64,000 nucleotides of DNA from Crotophaga sulcirostris (lineage: Eukaryota > Chordata > Aves > Cuculiformes > Crotophagidae): contig VYZB01000173.1 in assembly GCA_013397455.1 (NCBI GenBank), forward strand, positions 1,524,479-1,588,478, read 5' to 3'. The translations under genes and the position numbers were made by a program. Shown piece by piece: positions 14,401 to 26,400 of the stretch (positions are counted from its first letter, which is position 1; the number at the start of each line of letters is the position of its first letter). Under the pieces are notes generated by a model. That model was given only the letters and a program-made list of their open reading frames with translations. It had not been told where the DNA came from and made no database searches.

Positions 14401-17400
14401 AAAGCAACCAAGACAGCGTGGGATAACTCCCACCAGCCCGTCCTCCCAGCCCTGCCTGTGCGCAGGGAAGGATGTGGTGGAAATGCTTTCGCTCCCTCGA
14501 GGCTGAGCTCCTCCAGCTGCTCCACGTGCTGCAGTGGAGAAGGAAAGGAAGCAGTGTGTGAAATGCAGCTGTAGTGTCTGAAACAGGGGAGCAATGGAAA
14601 ACTGAGGACTGGAAGCATATCCAACCAAACCCATGCTATAGGGAGGTGCTACCCACATTTGATGCTCCCACATTGGTGGGAATCCAGCCCCACTCCACAA
14701 AAACACAGGGGAAAATAAAATGCCACCTTGCCCTTTCTGAATCCCTAGAGATTGAGAGGAGGGAGCAGACAGACGCCAGCCTGCCCAGCCCTGGCTGTGA
14801 TGTGGCTGCAGACAAGCAACCTGCTGAGCCTCACCAGGACCTGCTGACAAGGCAGCGATAAGCCATGAACCAACTATAGAGAAAATTGCATTTGCAATGA
14901 CTACGTCTATCTCTGAAGTAGGCTATGAGAGCCAGGCATTCTAATCTCAGCTCTAATTCACCCTGAGAGAGTGATACCACTACCTGCCTGCTTCTCTACT
15001 GCCAAAGTGCAGGTGGGACCACAGTCCCCAGGCCTGGATCCTGTTTAAGCTCTTTCTTGTACAACAGAAAAGGATCTACATTTTGGATCAAAGATAACCA
15101 GCTCCCAACCATGTACTTTGCAGAGAAGGAAAAGAGTAGTGCAAGTATTGCAGTTGCTCATGGGGTTGTTATTTATGAACTGGGAAAAGGTACAGGGCAA
15201 GAATGTTCTGCAAAAGCAGATAAATCCCTCCTCAGCAGCATCCATACTGCTTTACTACACTCCTCAGTTTCCTTAAAGTTCAAACAAAGGTGTAGAAGTA
15301 GCCAGAGAGGACAGATGCTGCTAGGCAGTACATGCAGGTTTCAGACTGGGCTGCAGTGAGACACTACAGAAGCACTCAGAGCAGGAAGGTTTCTCCTGCA
15401 GGTCCTGCTCCTCCACGGAAACCCCTTTGCTCCTTCTGAGTGCTCAGGCAGCCAGGGGAGCACAGGCTTTGCCTGAAGCTGCAAAGCTGCTGAAGCATGA
15501 AGAGTTTGAAATCAGCTGCCACTGAAGGGTGTAGACATTAGAAACCAAAACCAGATACCAATGTAGCACAAGCCACAGCTCTGTTGTAACCCACCAAGCC
15601 TAACAAAGAATGAACCCACCCTCAGCTTTTATCCTGATGGATAACTGATCTGATTTGACAAAGTGAACCCAATGGGCAAGGAAGTCTTGCAGTTACGGCT
15701 GCAAACCAGTATGCATACAGGTTTTTCTTATGTTGCTATTTTTACAGCAGGGGTGGCACCAGAAAGGCATAGTTAATGCAAGGGAAAGGTTTTCTTCCCA
15801 CTGACTGCATGATTTTCTTGCCTTCATTACATGATGTGCACTGCCATTTAATGTGCACTTCATGCACCTTTTTATTATCACCAAGAATTTAAAAAATCAC
15901 TCTTCTGGCTGTACAAGTCTACATGAAAAGCTGCCACAGAAATGCTAAGCTACTGCATTTTTCTGAGATGCCCTTGAATAGAAGCTGTCCATCCACGAAA
16001 AATGCAGCTCATATTTACAAAGGCTGTGTAATCTTTTTGAGAGATTAGAAAGTGTATTTATTTTGTTTCTACAGAAGGGTGGTGAGTGAGAGGAAAGCAC
16101 TTTGTGTTTGTTCTGTACTGTTTGCTTCCAGGTCTGGTGAGCATTTGAAATATGCGAAGGGAGGAAAGCTCAGGAGGGCAAGTTCAGCCCTTCCTCACAG
16201 CCTTCCTCCCACTTACACCCTCTTGCAACTGCATAAACATCAAGGAAGCATCATTAGAGAGCCAGGACATGTGTCAGCACTGAAACCTGCTCCAAATCAG
16301 AGCATATCGTATGTCCTACGTGCTGGCTATGAGGAAAGCAGCAGGTTCCACTGGACCTGCCTGGGAAGGGCCTCTCACAATCTCTACCAACGCAGAGGAC
16401 ACGGCTCTGGTGGCTCACCGTCATAGAGGACTCTGTGGACCTTCTGTCAAGTGACTTTGCCCGGCGATGCGGGGACAGAGGAGATGCAGACACATCCAGG
16501 ATGGAGCCCACAGCTGCAGCTTCAGAAGTGAAGTCCTGTGTAAACAGTGTTAGCCCAGATCAGTGCATGAACTAGGACAGCAAGTCCTGCTCTCTCAGCC
16601 TGTGACATAAAAATCCGCCTATTTGAGGGGCATTTCAGGCTCAGAACAAGTGTAATTTCACTGGCAACACATTTTTTCAGGCCTCCCAGGCATTAATTTG
16701 TTCCAAATATATCTAAGTGTATCTGGGACTCTCAAGATTGCTTGCTTCTTTTGTTATTTCACCCCATCCTGAAGTATCCTGCCAGGCCAGATCTGAAGTT
16801 TCCCTCTTTCTATTTTGGAGGAAGGAGAAAAGACAGCCTCATTTTCTACTCTGACCTACAGGTGGGCCAAGGCAGCAGAGCAGTGAGTGGCAAATCTGCA
16901 CAAACTGAACACACACAGCAGTTTGTCTCCTGCATGAGCCTGCCTGCAACTCCAGATCCCCTGCTCCACCCAAGGACAACCACTACAGCCAAACCCTACA
17001 GCTAAATCCTCTACCCTGGGCTGCTGGATCCCAGATGCCATCCTCCAAACCTCACCACAAGACCTTGACTGAGCAGCTTACCCGTTTCCGTGGGAAAACC
17101 CTCTTCTCGCTCCTGCCCTGCCGTGTGTCACTAGAAAGGGCAGCACCAGCCGACACATTCGTTTCCATGTGCTCTGCGTTCTCAATATCTAATGCCTCAA
17201 ATTTTTCAATGACCTGGGATCGCCTGAAAAACAGAGAGAAAGGGGAAACCAGAGCCAGTTTAAACACAGGAACAGCAACTGCACGGAGCTGTACAATATC
17301 ACAAAATTCAGGTTGCCCAGGGTCAGGGCAGCGAGGTGGCTGCAGCATTGTTTGACCCATTGTTCAGGCAGACCTGGCTACAGGTCCCAGTTTCTCTGCA

Positions 17401-20400
17401 AGCTCTAGCACGCACAAATCCAGGGCAAAATGCCCCAGTCTGACATACACCATTTTTCCTGCAGCCAAAGTGGGGAAAAACCTCACGCTACTCTGCTCCA
17501 CAAACAGTATTTTTTTAAATATCTAGAAAAGCCTTGCAAAACCAGCAATAACTTTTCATTTGTAAATTTTACACACCTTTGAGAAGCAGGGATTATTGAG
17601 CACGTTTGGCTTAAGCTTTGCCCGTACTCTCTAGCACTGCAGCTATCAACAGCCCCCAGGTCACAGACCATGCCAGGGTGCAGAGGTAGCGGGACCTGCG
17701 GGTCACCCTGTGTGTTCGCTGCAATAAATACCCTGCAAAATCTCAGCCCCACACAGGTAACTCCCAGAGGATTGCACTGAGTGAGAAATATCCATAGGTG
17801 CCTCCAGATAATGGGTATGGCTCACAGGGTGTGCCAGCTGAAGAGGCACAAGATGAGGAGCACCCTGTGCAGGTATAGCCAGGTATCCCCTGCAAAACAC
17901 CAGGGCGCTGCCCTCCTCTCAAACTGGTCTGAAAATCTGGTATGGACAGCAGGGAGCACAGCTTGGGCTCTCAGACACTGCCTTGGTGGCCCATCACACC
18001 GTGACATCTCCGGGGACAGAGAACTATGAAGAAATGTAGATGGAGTGAGAGCCAACCCCAGACTGAACCCAAATGGGACGCTCCTAAGAACGAGTAAACG
18101 AGAGGCCTCTGTAGGTGGAATTAAAAGCACTGTTCCAGCATGAAAAGCTGCTCATTGACCCACAGGAGAGGAAATACTGGGATTTTGAAAGGACTGGCTG
18201 GTGTCTTAAGTTTGCGTACCCAGGGGTTTGGGCAAGTATCAAACTAAGGTGTTTAATGGCAAAACAGGAACGTGAAACAATAACCACCACCAACACTGAT
18301 GCCAGCTGAGCTCCAAGCTGTGTGGCTTAAAGCTCTATTTCAAACCTCCTAAAAAAAGCTCAGTCTGGGTGGGTTCTTGACACAAAATTTGGACCCATGC
18401 GTACCGCACCTAAACTCAGGGCTGCTTGCTCTGTGTGAACCTCTAACGTGCACGTAAATCACAATGGCAACCGCATTAGGGGAAACAAGTTATCAAAAAA
18501 AACAATTTTAACACTTCCTACAAAAAGGAACAGCAGGTTAAGGACTCAATAAACATGAGATTGTTTTCAAACAACATTTGCACCAAATTCCATAAATGAA
18601 ATGAACAGTTTCAGCTAATCACATTCCCCAGCAGGCTGGGGGCCTCCCACTGCTGCTCAGAGCCAGGCTGCCAGGACTGGGTGTTGAAGCCCAAAACCAA
18701 AGAGGAAGGGGCAAAATCGATGGGGAAGACTTTGTTTTGTAAATTCAAATGTCTCTGATGATTTTACAAGACATCTGTTCAGGCCCTGCTGCCTCCCAGT
18801 TAGCAGACTGGAAGTGGGAAGATCCCGGGCTCGTGCAAAGCTCCCAATCCCCCTGGGATGTTCTGCTCATGAGATGTCCATTCACATAAGTCAGCCTGGA
18901 GAGCATAAATCCACATCCTCTGTTTACCAACAGACATTGAACTATCTTGGAGTCACAATTTTTTATCTCTTTTTACACTGGCTTAGCCTCCTCTGAGTCT
19001 CAGTTTAGGAGGGAGTAAGAGGTCCATGAATTAACATTGTCTGTGCCCTATTAGGTGAAGGCCTGAAGAAAAACAAATCAGGAGAAATAATAAAACCCAA
19101 CCAAAAAAACATAAAACAAAATCAAAAGCAAGTTGATTTCTCATGAAAGGGGCTGCACCGCCAGGTTGTTCTACGGCTTGAGATTGAGATGAGATGGTAG
19201 CGAAGCAGGCGAAGTAAAGGCGGACACGTCACACAGCAACACAGCAGGAGAAGGTGGAGAGCAACAAGACCTGGAAGAAAACAAGGCTGGAAAATGAATG
19301 AACAGAAGAGGAAATTATATATCTGTATCTACATACATAACAAAATCAAAATCATTCCAGTAATTCGTCATTGAAAAAGGGAGGAGAAAAATAAATCACT
19401 GCAACCAAATCACAGCCCCAAGGGTTAATACAATCTGGATTACAGGAATGAATCGGGGGTTTTTTCCCATTAGCTCAACATTTCAGAGAGGTTACTGCCA
19501 GGGATCCTGGGGAGACAGGGAAGGGAAGGACTCTCCTCCCCACCGCACTGAGGAGAGAGCTGCTCCCTCTGAACAGCAGCTCTGTGTTGACAAAACAAGG
19601 CTGCGGACAGGTACGGAGAAGCGTTTTAAAAGCTGCAGTGCCATTTAGTGCTTTCTCAACTACAAAGCTCATCCCAAGGAGTCCCTCGGCCATGCAGGCT
19701 GTTAATCTTTTCCAGGCCACTAAACCTGGGCTGCAGATCTCAGCTGTTAGGCAGAGGGGTGTGTGCGGTGGGAAGGAAAGCTATAAAGACCAGCAAGAGC
19801 TATTATTAAAGTGATTTTCTTTGATTGGAAGAAAGGGTTTGTTTTTATTGGATTCAGTCATTACTTAGCAGCAAGAAAGAAAATAAGTGTCAGGAAAAGC
19901 AAGAGGAATTTCCCCAAAAGGCCCACAAAAATGAACAGAATAGTTATACACAGAAAAACACCCTACACCTGGGAGAGCAGGCGCTCTTCTCTACAGGCAG
20001 AAGCAGCATTCAGAGCAGAGCCTTACAACTCAAGAAGCTCCACAGAAGGAATTTGAGAAAGAAAAGTCTTTTAAGCCATTTCAGGCAGTTCTGTTATTTA
20101 TTGAAGCTAGAAACACTCCTCAGCCCTCTGACCACACTCCTACTGCAGGTCTGGCAGATGCCACAGCAGACTCTTAGCAATGCGAGCAGAATGTGGGATC
20201 AACTGGGAAAGCCGCTGTTTTAGAGCCTGTATCCCTGCAAGTGTGGAAGGAGAGTCTAGTTTGCCAAGCAGAGAGCCTGGTGCTCCCCAGAGAGCTGCAG
20301 GAGGTGGGTACGTCTTGAAGCCACACACTGTAGGGAAGGATCTTCAGGTCTCTGCACCCCAAGGACTCCCCACCTGATGGTAGTCTCCTTCCCAAAGCCG

Positions 20401-23400
20401 CTGGCACCCGCGAGGTGTGCCAGGACTTATTCCTGCAGCTGCGCAGCTCCACTGGGATAAGGGGCCAGCATCCAAGGCTGTCCCTGCAGCCCTCTTCTGC
20501 TTTAATTTTGTGTGCAGAAAAGGCTTCTAGATTTGTCCGTGGGGTTTCCAAAGAGCTGCTCCTGCTCTTTCGGTCTCGGGATGGGTCTGAGACGGAAGAG
20601 GGAAGCCATGGCTCAACCTCTCTGGACACAGACCCTCTCCTTGGCTGGGTCAGGCTCCCTTGCGTGGTGCTAGCGACACAGTGCCAGCAGGACTGTGTGC
20701 CAGCAGAGGGAACTCGTACTCTGCTGTTCTCCAAAATCATGGAGATTATCTCTCATTTTCTGATTCACGTTTCTGAGCGGCTGCGAGCTCAGACATCTGC
20801 AAGGGGCGTGGAGTCAGCATCAGGTATAAACGGTCAACATGGACAATTTCCAGCATAGTCCTGGACATAAATCATGTAAGGAAACAGGGCAAGAAGCCTG
20901 AAAAACAGCTTTATCTGGAACTATGCCTACAGGTGTGTCTCTCAGGATGCAGCACTGGGTACCTAAAACATTCTTTTCCATCCATAGCTCTGCCACTCGC
21001 ACTGATTTATGATGGGTAAGCAAAAAAAAAAAAAAGAGAGGAAGAGCTGAAAATACCAACAGAATCAGAGCGAGTTTGTTTGGCTGCACTGGGAGATGAA
21101 AGGCAGATCTGAGGGATGTCTGGCTGGCGCCTGTGAGGTTGGCATGTGGGCAAGTGATTTCAGGCAAGCGTTTCCAGACGTGCTAGTGGGTTACTGAGGA
21201 GGATTATTAGAAATGGTGTTAAACCCGGGGGGAAAAGCTGACCCCATAGCATGGAAGTGAGTTACTGTATTTGCTGAACCTCGAACAGCACAGTCTGGAG
21301 GAGGAAAATGAGAGGGATATGTGGATTAAGTAAACTGAAATTTAAAAAGCAGCCAAACCAAGCTGAGCAGGGTGCTGGCAAATGTTAATTCCCTGGTGTG
21401 ACACTGGACTGCCTCTCTGTGTCCTGTTGAGTCCACCCAAGCTCTGGGACACTTGGCCTCTTCACCTACACCACCTACACAGGTCAATTCCCAAGATACT
21501 GGAGGAGAAAGCAAATGTGCCCGTCCCTAAACACTGCCCTCCCTGCCTCCTCCGCAGCCTGCAATACCTGGCCAAACCCTCTGGCAGGTGCAGAACCCCT
21601 CACCTTGCTCTTTGCCATCACCCATACCCTGGACTGGGCTCAGACCCACGGGCAACAAGACCGCTGTGCCTGGTGCAGCACCTGCTCCCCTCCCTACACC
21701 CATCCTGCTCTGATAGAAGCCCTGAGCTGACATAGGGCAATTTTTGCCAATACTGATAAAGCAATAAAAGCCTGTTAACAGCTTCAGGAATCCAGCTCAG
21801 CTGGGAAAAACAGGCTTTCCCTGGGAAAAGACAGCTGCCAACAGGCAACGAGTAGGGTTGACATTAAAAAAGGACAGTCTGGCAGCAGCATCCTCTCCTG
21901 GTCCCTGTTACCTGCCTGTAAACCTCCTCCACCCTGTCCTCCCAGCTCTGTGCTGGATCCCGGTAGTGCAAAACACCCTCCGGGCCGTTAGCACTGGAGG
22001 AATGCGCCGTCCTCTTGCACTGGGGCAGGCACTGGCCGGGACATCCTGTGCAAGCAAATCCAAAAGGGACATGATCTCACCCACACCTGAGCCAACAGGC
22101 TGCACCAGTTCAGCCTGCAAACTAGCAGTCACCAGCCTCTCCCCAGCCCTGCCCACATCTGGGGTGGCCAAGGGACCCATGTGCCATCCTTCTCCTCCAT
22201 TCTGGGGATGACCCCATTCCCAAAGGCAGAGAAACTCAAACCTGTGCTGTTCTCCTTTATTCCCAGTCCAGCATTTACTGTTCATGTTGCCGGGGCTGGG
22301 TTGGGTTTGGGATCCTCCTGCCAAGGAGCAACACCAGCACAAAGTTGTGCCGTGCTTCCCAGACCCACTCCCAGCTCTCGGAAGCCAGGCTGGAAAACAG
22401 TCCTTTAGGGGCTGGGAAGAAACAGAGGAGAAGCGCCTGCTGAAACTGTGCAAGAGAGAACATGCCCGGAGGAAAACTAGGGCAAGAAAATCAGACTGGC
22501 AGGCAGCCCTCTCGCCCGGGGCCCGTCTCCTGGTTTGCTCTGCTGCCCTCACTGCACAAACGCGTCTCTCCCAGGGCAAGTCGAGCCCATCCTTCGCCTC
22601 GCCCGGAGAGCACCCAGCACGTCGCTGCGCAGCGCTGGCGCGCGTGTGGACGCCCTCCCCGTCCTCCTCCGCACTAAAGCTGTTTTGCAGCCTCTGCGCC
22701 CTTGCCTCGGCACTGCTCCCGCCTCTCCTTTCCCAGATTAATGCCGTGACATTTTGAAACCTCTCTCAGCTCATTAGGCAGTTGCGTAACGCACCCAGCT
22801 CTAACACCGTTTAGAGAGCTAACCTAATTAATGGTGCCAGCTGCCAGCGTGTGCCATGCCAGGGAGGGGAAGGGGAGAGCAGGCTTGCTTGCAAATACAG
22901 TCACCAAACATCACCCACCTCAGCTGGCTGCCCCCAGAGCAGCCAGGCAGGGTGACACCCACCCGCTGGCACTATTAAGGACATCCCACCACCTGATCAG
23001 TGTGGATGAGTGCCCTTAAACCCAGGAGCACTGCAATACAAAGGGGTTTCACCCGGGAAATACGGAGGGACGCAACCTCGCTGCCTTTGCAAGCATAAAG
23101 GAGATCAGCCACTCATCCCTTACCTTCTCTCATTGCCAAAGAGCCGGGCCACTTCTTCTCTCCCAGGGCTACGGGCCCGGGTTCTCCGCTCTAGCCGCTT
23201 CCTCTCCACCTGGAAGGCCTCACGATTACTGATCCTAACGGCCTTGGGAACGTCGGCCAGGGTGGTGTATTGCCGGCTGGCTTTAAAAGAAAGGGGACGC
23301 CCCGATTTTTCAGCTCCCCTTCCTACATCTCTGCTGCTGGAGTCCTTGTGCATGGGGCAACTGCTCTTCGAGTCCAAGGAGTTCAGAGAGAAGCTGGGAA

Positions 23401-26400
23401 TCATTCGGTCGCCTGATCGGGTACCTGGGGAAGGAAAGGGCTGGGCATGCTCCTGTGAGGGCGATTTGGGATAACTGTACCTGTTGTTCGGGGTGCTGGG
23501 GCTGGGTGGGCTCGGCGGGGGCAGCAGCTGCTGCTCTTCCAGCTTTGAGTCTTGCTTGGTCTTCTCCAAGGAAAAGTACCCGCTCTCGACACGCGTCTTC
23601 CGCCCACAGTCTATCCGGTCTCCGTTCATGGAGTTCTCGTCTAAGGGACAGGAAAGTCACAGTTAGTTTCATGCCCCAGTTCTGCTTCAAACAGAAAACA
23701 CCCTGAATTTCATCCAGGAGGGGAGCAGGAAACGAGAAGAGAGCCAGTCTAAGTCCTAGCCCTGTGCTGTGCTACTTCTTGAGCCCTTGGCTTTTCCACC
23801 CAGACTACCTGTCATGCCCATGGAGATGGTGGAATGGTCTGCATGGAACTGGGGATGCCAGTCCAACCGTTGGGTCACGCTTGCACGGCTGAAAGACCTC
23901 AGCCTTCAAACCAAGAAATGGATGGCCGTGGTAATCACTCTCTACCCATTTCCATCCCTGTCCTTCCCAGCCCGGCATCAACCACAGCTCTGCAGGCACA
24001 AGGTGATGGACACCTCGCTCCTGGCAGGGGGGAGTAGGCGGGAAGCATCCCCCATCCGAGTGAGCAGATAAAGGAAACGGCTGCAGCTCATGGGACCTGT
24101 CCATGGCTCTGGCAGGAAGAGTCCCCAGCCCCTATTGTTCCATGGAGAACAATGCCGCGGCCTTCCAGGGACTCATCAGGGAGACCAAATGTAAACAGGG
24201 CCCTGATGCAGGGCTGGAGGAGGAAGCAGTACTCAGGGCTTGGCAGCCCTGACAGCCAGACCAAGCGCAGTGTGGCCTCACGCTGTCTGGGTGCCCCAGG
24301 AGGGGATGGGGAGGAGCTAGGAAAGGTGTTTTTCCCCTCATTTTTCCCTCAGCACAAGGGCAGCACCGCCTGCGAGGCCAGGCAGCTCTGTCTCCCTGCC
24401 AGGGCAGGACTGGGCTCCATACAGTATGCTTTTCCAGCATGTGATGCAAACTTGTTCCTTCCTGAACTCCAGCCTGTAAAGTCTCGCTTGGATCCCTGCA
24501 AGACACAGCAGGGATGGAGGCTGCCTCCCCCCATCACTGGGATGCTCTGGAAGCCAAACCCACAGAAAATTTTTCCCTGTATGGTGTCTTTTTTTGCCAA
24601 CTCAACTGCCCAAAGCAGGTTACTGCAGCTGGCCCAGTGCTGGCACTCCTGTCCTTACCTTCCTTGCTGTCCAGAACTGGATCCTTCAGGGAGTTGGCAG
24701 CCCCTGCCTGGCCTTGCACCGGGCTCGGCACTGGGCTGATGCCGCTGCCCCCATCCGGTTGGTCTTTGCCCCTCATTTCTTCCTGCCAAAGTGTAGATTT
24801 GGTGGCAGGGACCTTCTCTGCACTGGGGATGTTGCTGCTGGTCACGGCCATCTTCGCAGGACCAGGCTCCTATGGAGAACAGAGGAGACAGCAGGGTTAA
24901 GTGATCTGCTCCAGCTCCACGCCCAGCATCCCCATGGGGCTGTCCCCGGAGGTGTGGGTCCCACACAGCTTGCATGCTGCCCAGGACCCATTGCCACAGC
25001 AGGATGGAGACAGGGACATGTGCTGCTGCCACATTCATAGAATCATAGAATGGTTTGGGTTGCAACGGACGTTAAGACCATCCAGTTCCAACCCCCTGCC
25101 ACGGGACAATTCCCATGGGGACAACCTCACAGGTGGAAGCCCTGCCCCAGGCCAGCATGGCAGGACTTCCTTGTCCAAAGTGACCACTGCCACTCTTGCA
25201 ATGAGAGAGGAAACGTCCATCAGCATCCCTCCCCAGGGAGGGCTCCCAGAATCAGCTGCACCTCCCCATGCATCCAGCTGGGAAAAGATTCAGGGCAAAG
25301 GCAAGCTGACAAATGAAGGAGACTTTCACCCAGAAGCTGTGGGTGCAGAGGGGCTTGCTGGCTTTGTTTTTTGGATAGGAACTGCCCATCCCAGTGTGGA
25401 GCACAGGATGTTGTGGCCACCAACATGGAACTCCTTGGGAAAAGCTCATGTGATGCTCGCAGAGCCTGGCCCTGAATGGAGCACAGCTCTTCCCTGGTGT
25501 TCAGGGCCCTGTGTGGCTCCAGCACAGCTCTTCCCAACAGCTGCCCAGTGCACATGTGGGGCTCTGCACCTGAATTCAAGTGCAATGCTGGAGACCAGCA
25601 GGGAAATGGCTTTGTCGGGTCCTGACCCACAGGGAACCTCCCCGCACCTCTACCAAAACTCAGTTTGGGGTGACAGCGCACCCTCTGTAATTGATGCAAT
25701 TAAACACAGCACCCCTCATTTCCCTCTACATGTCCCCAGTCCTTCTGGGCATCCCTTGTCCCTCTGTTGAGCTCTCTTGTGGGCAACCACTGCCGCTCAC
25801 AAATCCAGACCAACACCAGGCTTCTCTCCTGGCTCTGTTTGCCAGCACTGAATTTTCTCAGTATTATAACTAACGTCACACACACAAAAAAGAAACCAAG
25901 CTAAAGGACATGGGATGGAAGAGAAAATTCCCTGCCCCCAGCAGCTGCGTTGTTTGTTTGTCACAGCTGGTTTGCTATGGGCCACTGATAAAAAGAATAA
26001 AACCCAACCAGCTCCTCCCGGGTGCTTTGGTTACTGAACAGGCTGCTTCTTTTAAAAAGGACTATAACATCACATTGAGCTTTATGCTATTTTAAAACAA
26101 CACCCACCATCTGAAATGCTTCTCTCGCTCATGAGGGGCTCTGCAGTCCATCAGATGACATTGCTGTTTTGGTGGCCACAGCCTGGGCAGCCCCAGTTTA
26201 GCACACGCCCCAGAAAAGACAGCAGCTCTCACAACCCATTTAGGGCTTGGCTTTGTTGACTAGCAGATGTTTTGCTTTTGTCATATTAAGCTTCTGCATT
26301 AGCAGATTATTTTCCTTAAAGCCACTAATAAATCAATGACAATTAACCCCCCTCCAAAGTCTCCAGATTGTGGGAAGTTTCCTGGCTGCTTGTTCCCTTT

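Noticed and set aside
21908..22579. 223-codon minus-strand frame beside the intronic CpG segment
   Set aside because: Considered as an alternative first exon, but no donor in phase with exon 8 and no similarity was found.
24901..25770. 289-codon open frame on the plus strand in intron 5
   Set aside because: It runs through a CR1 fragment in the wrong sense and has no recognisable domain.
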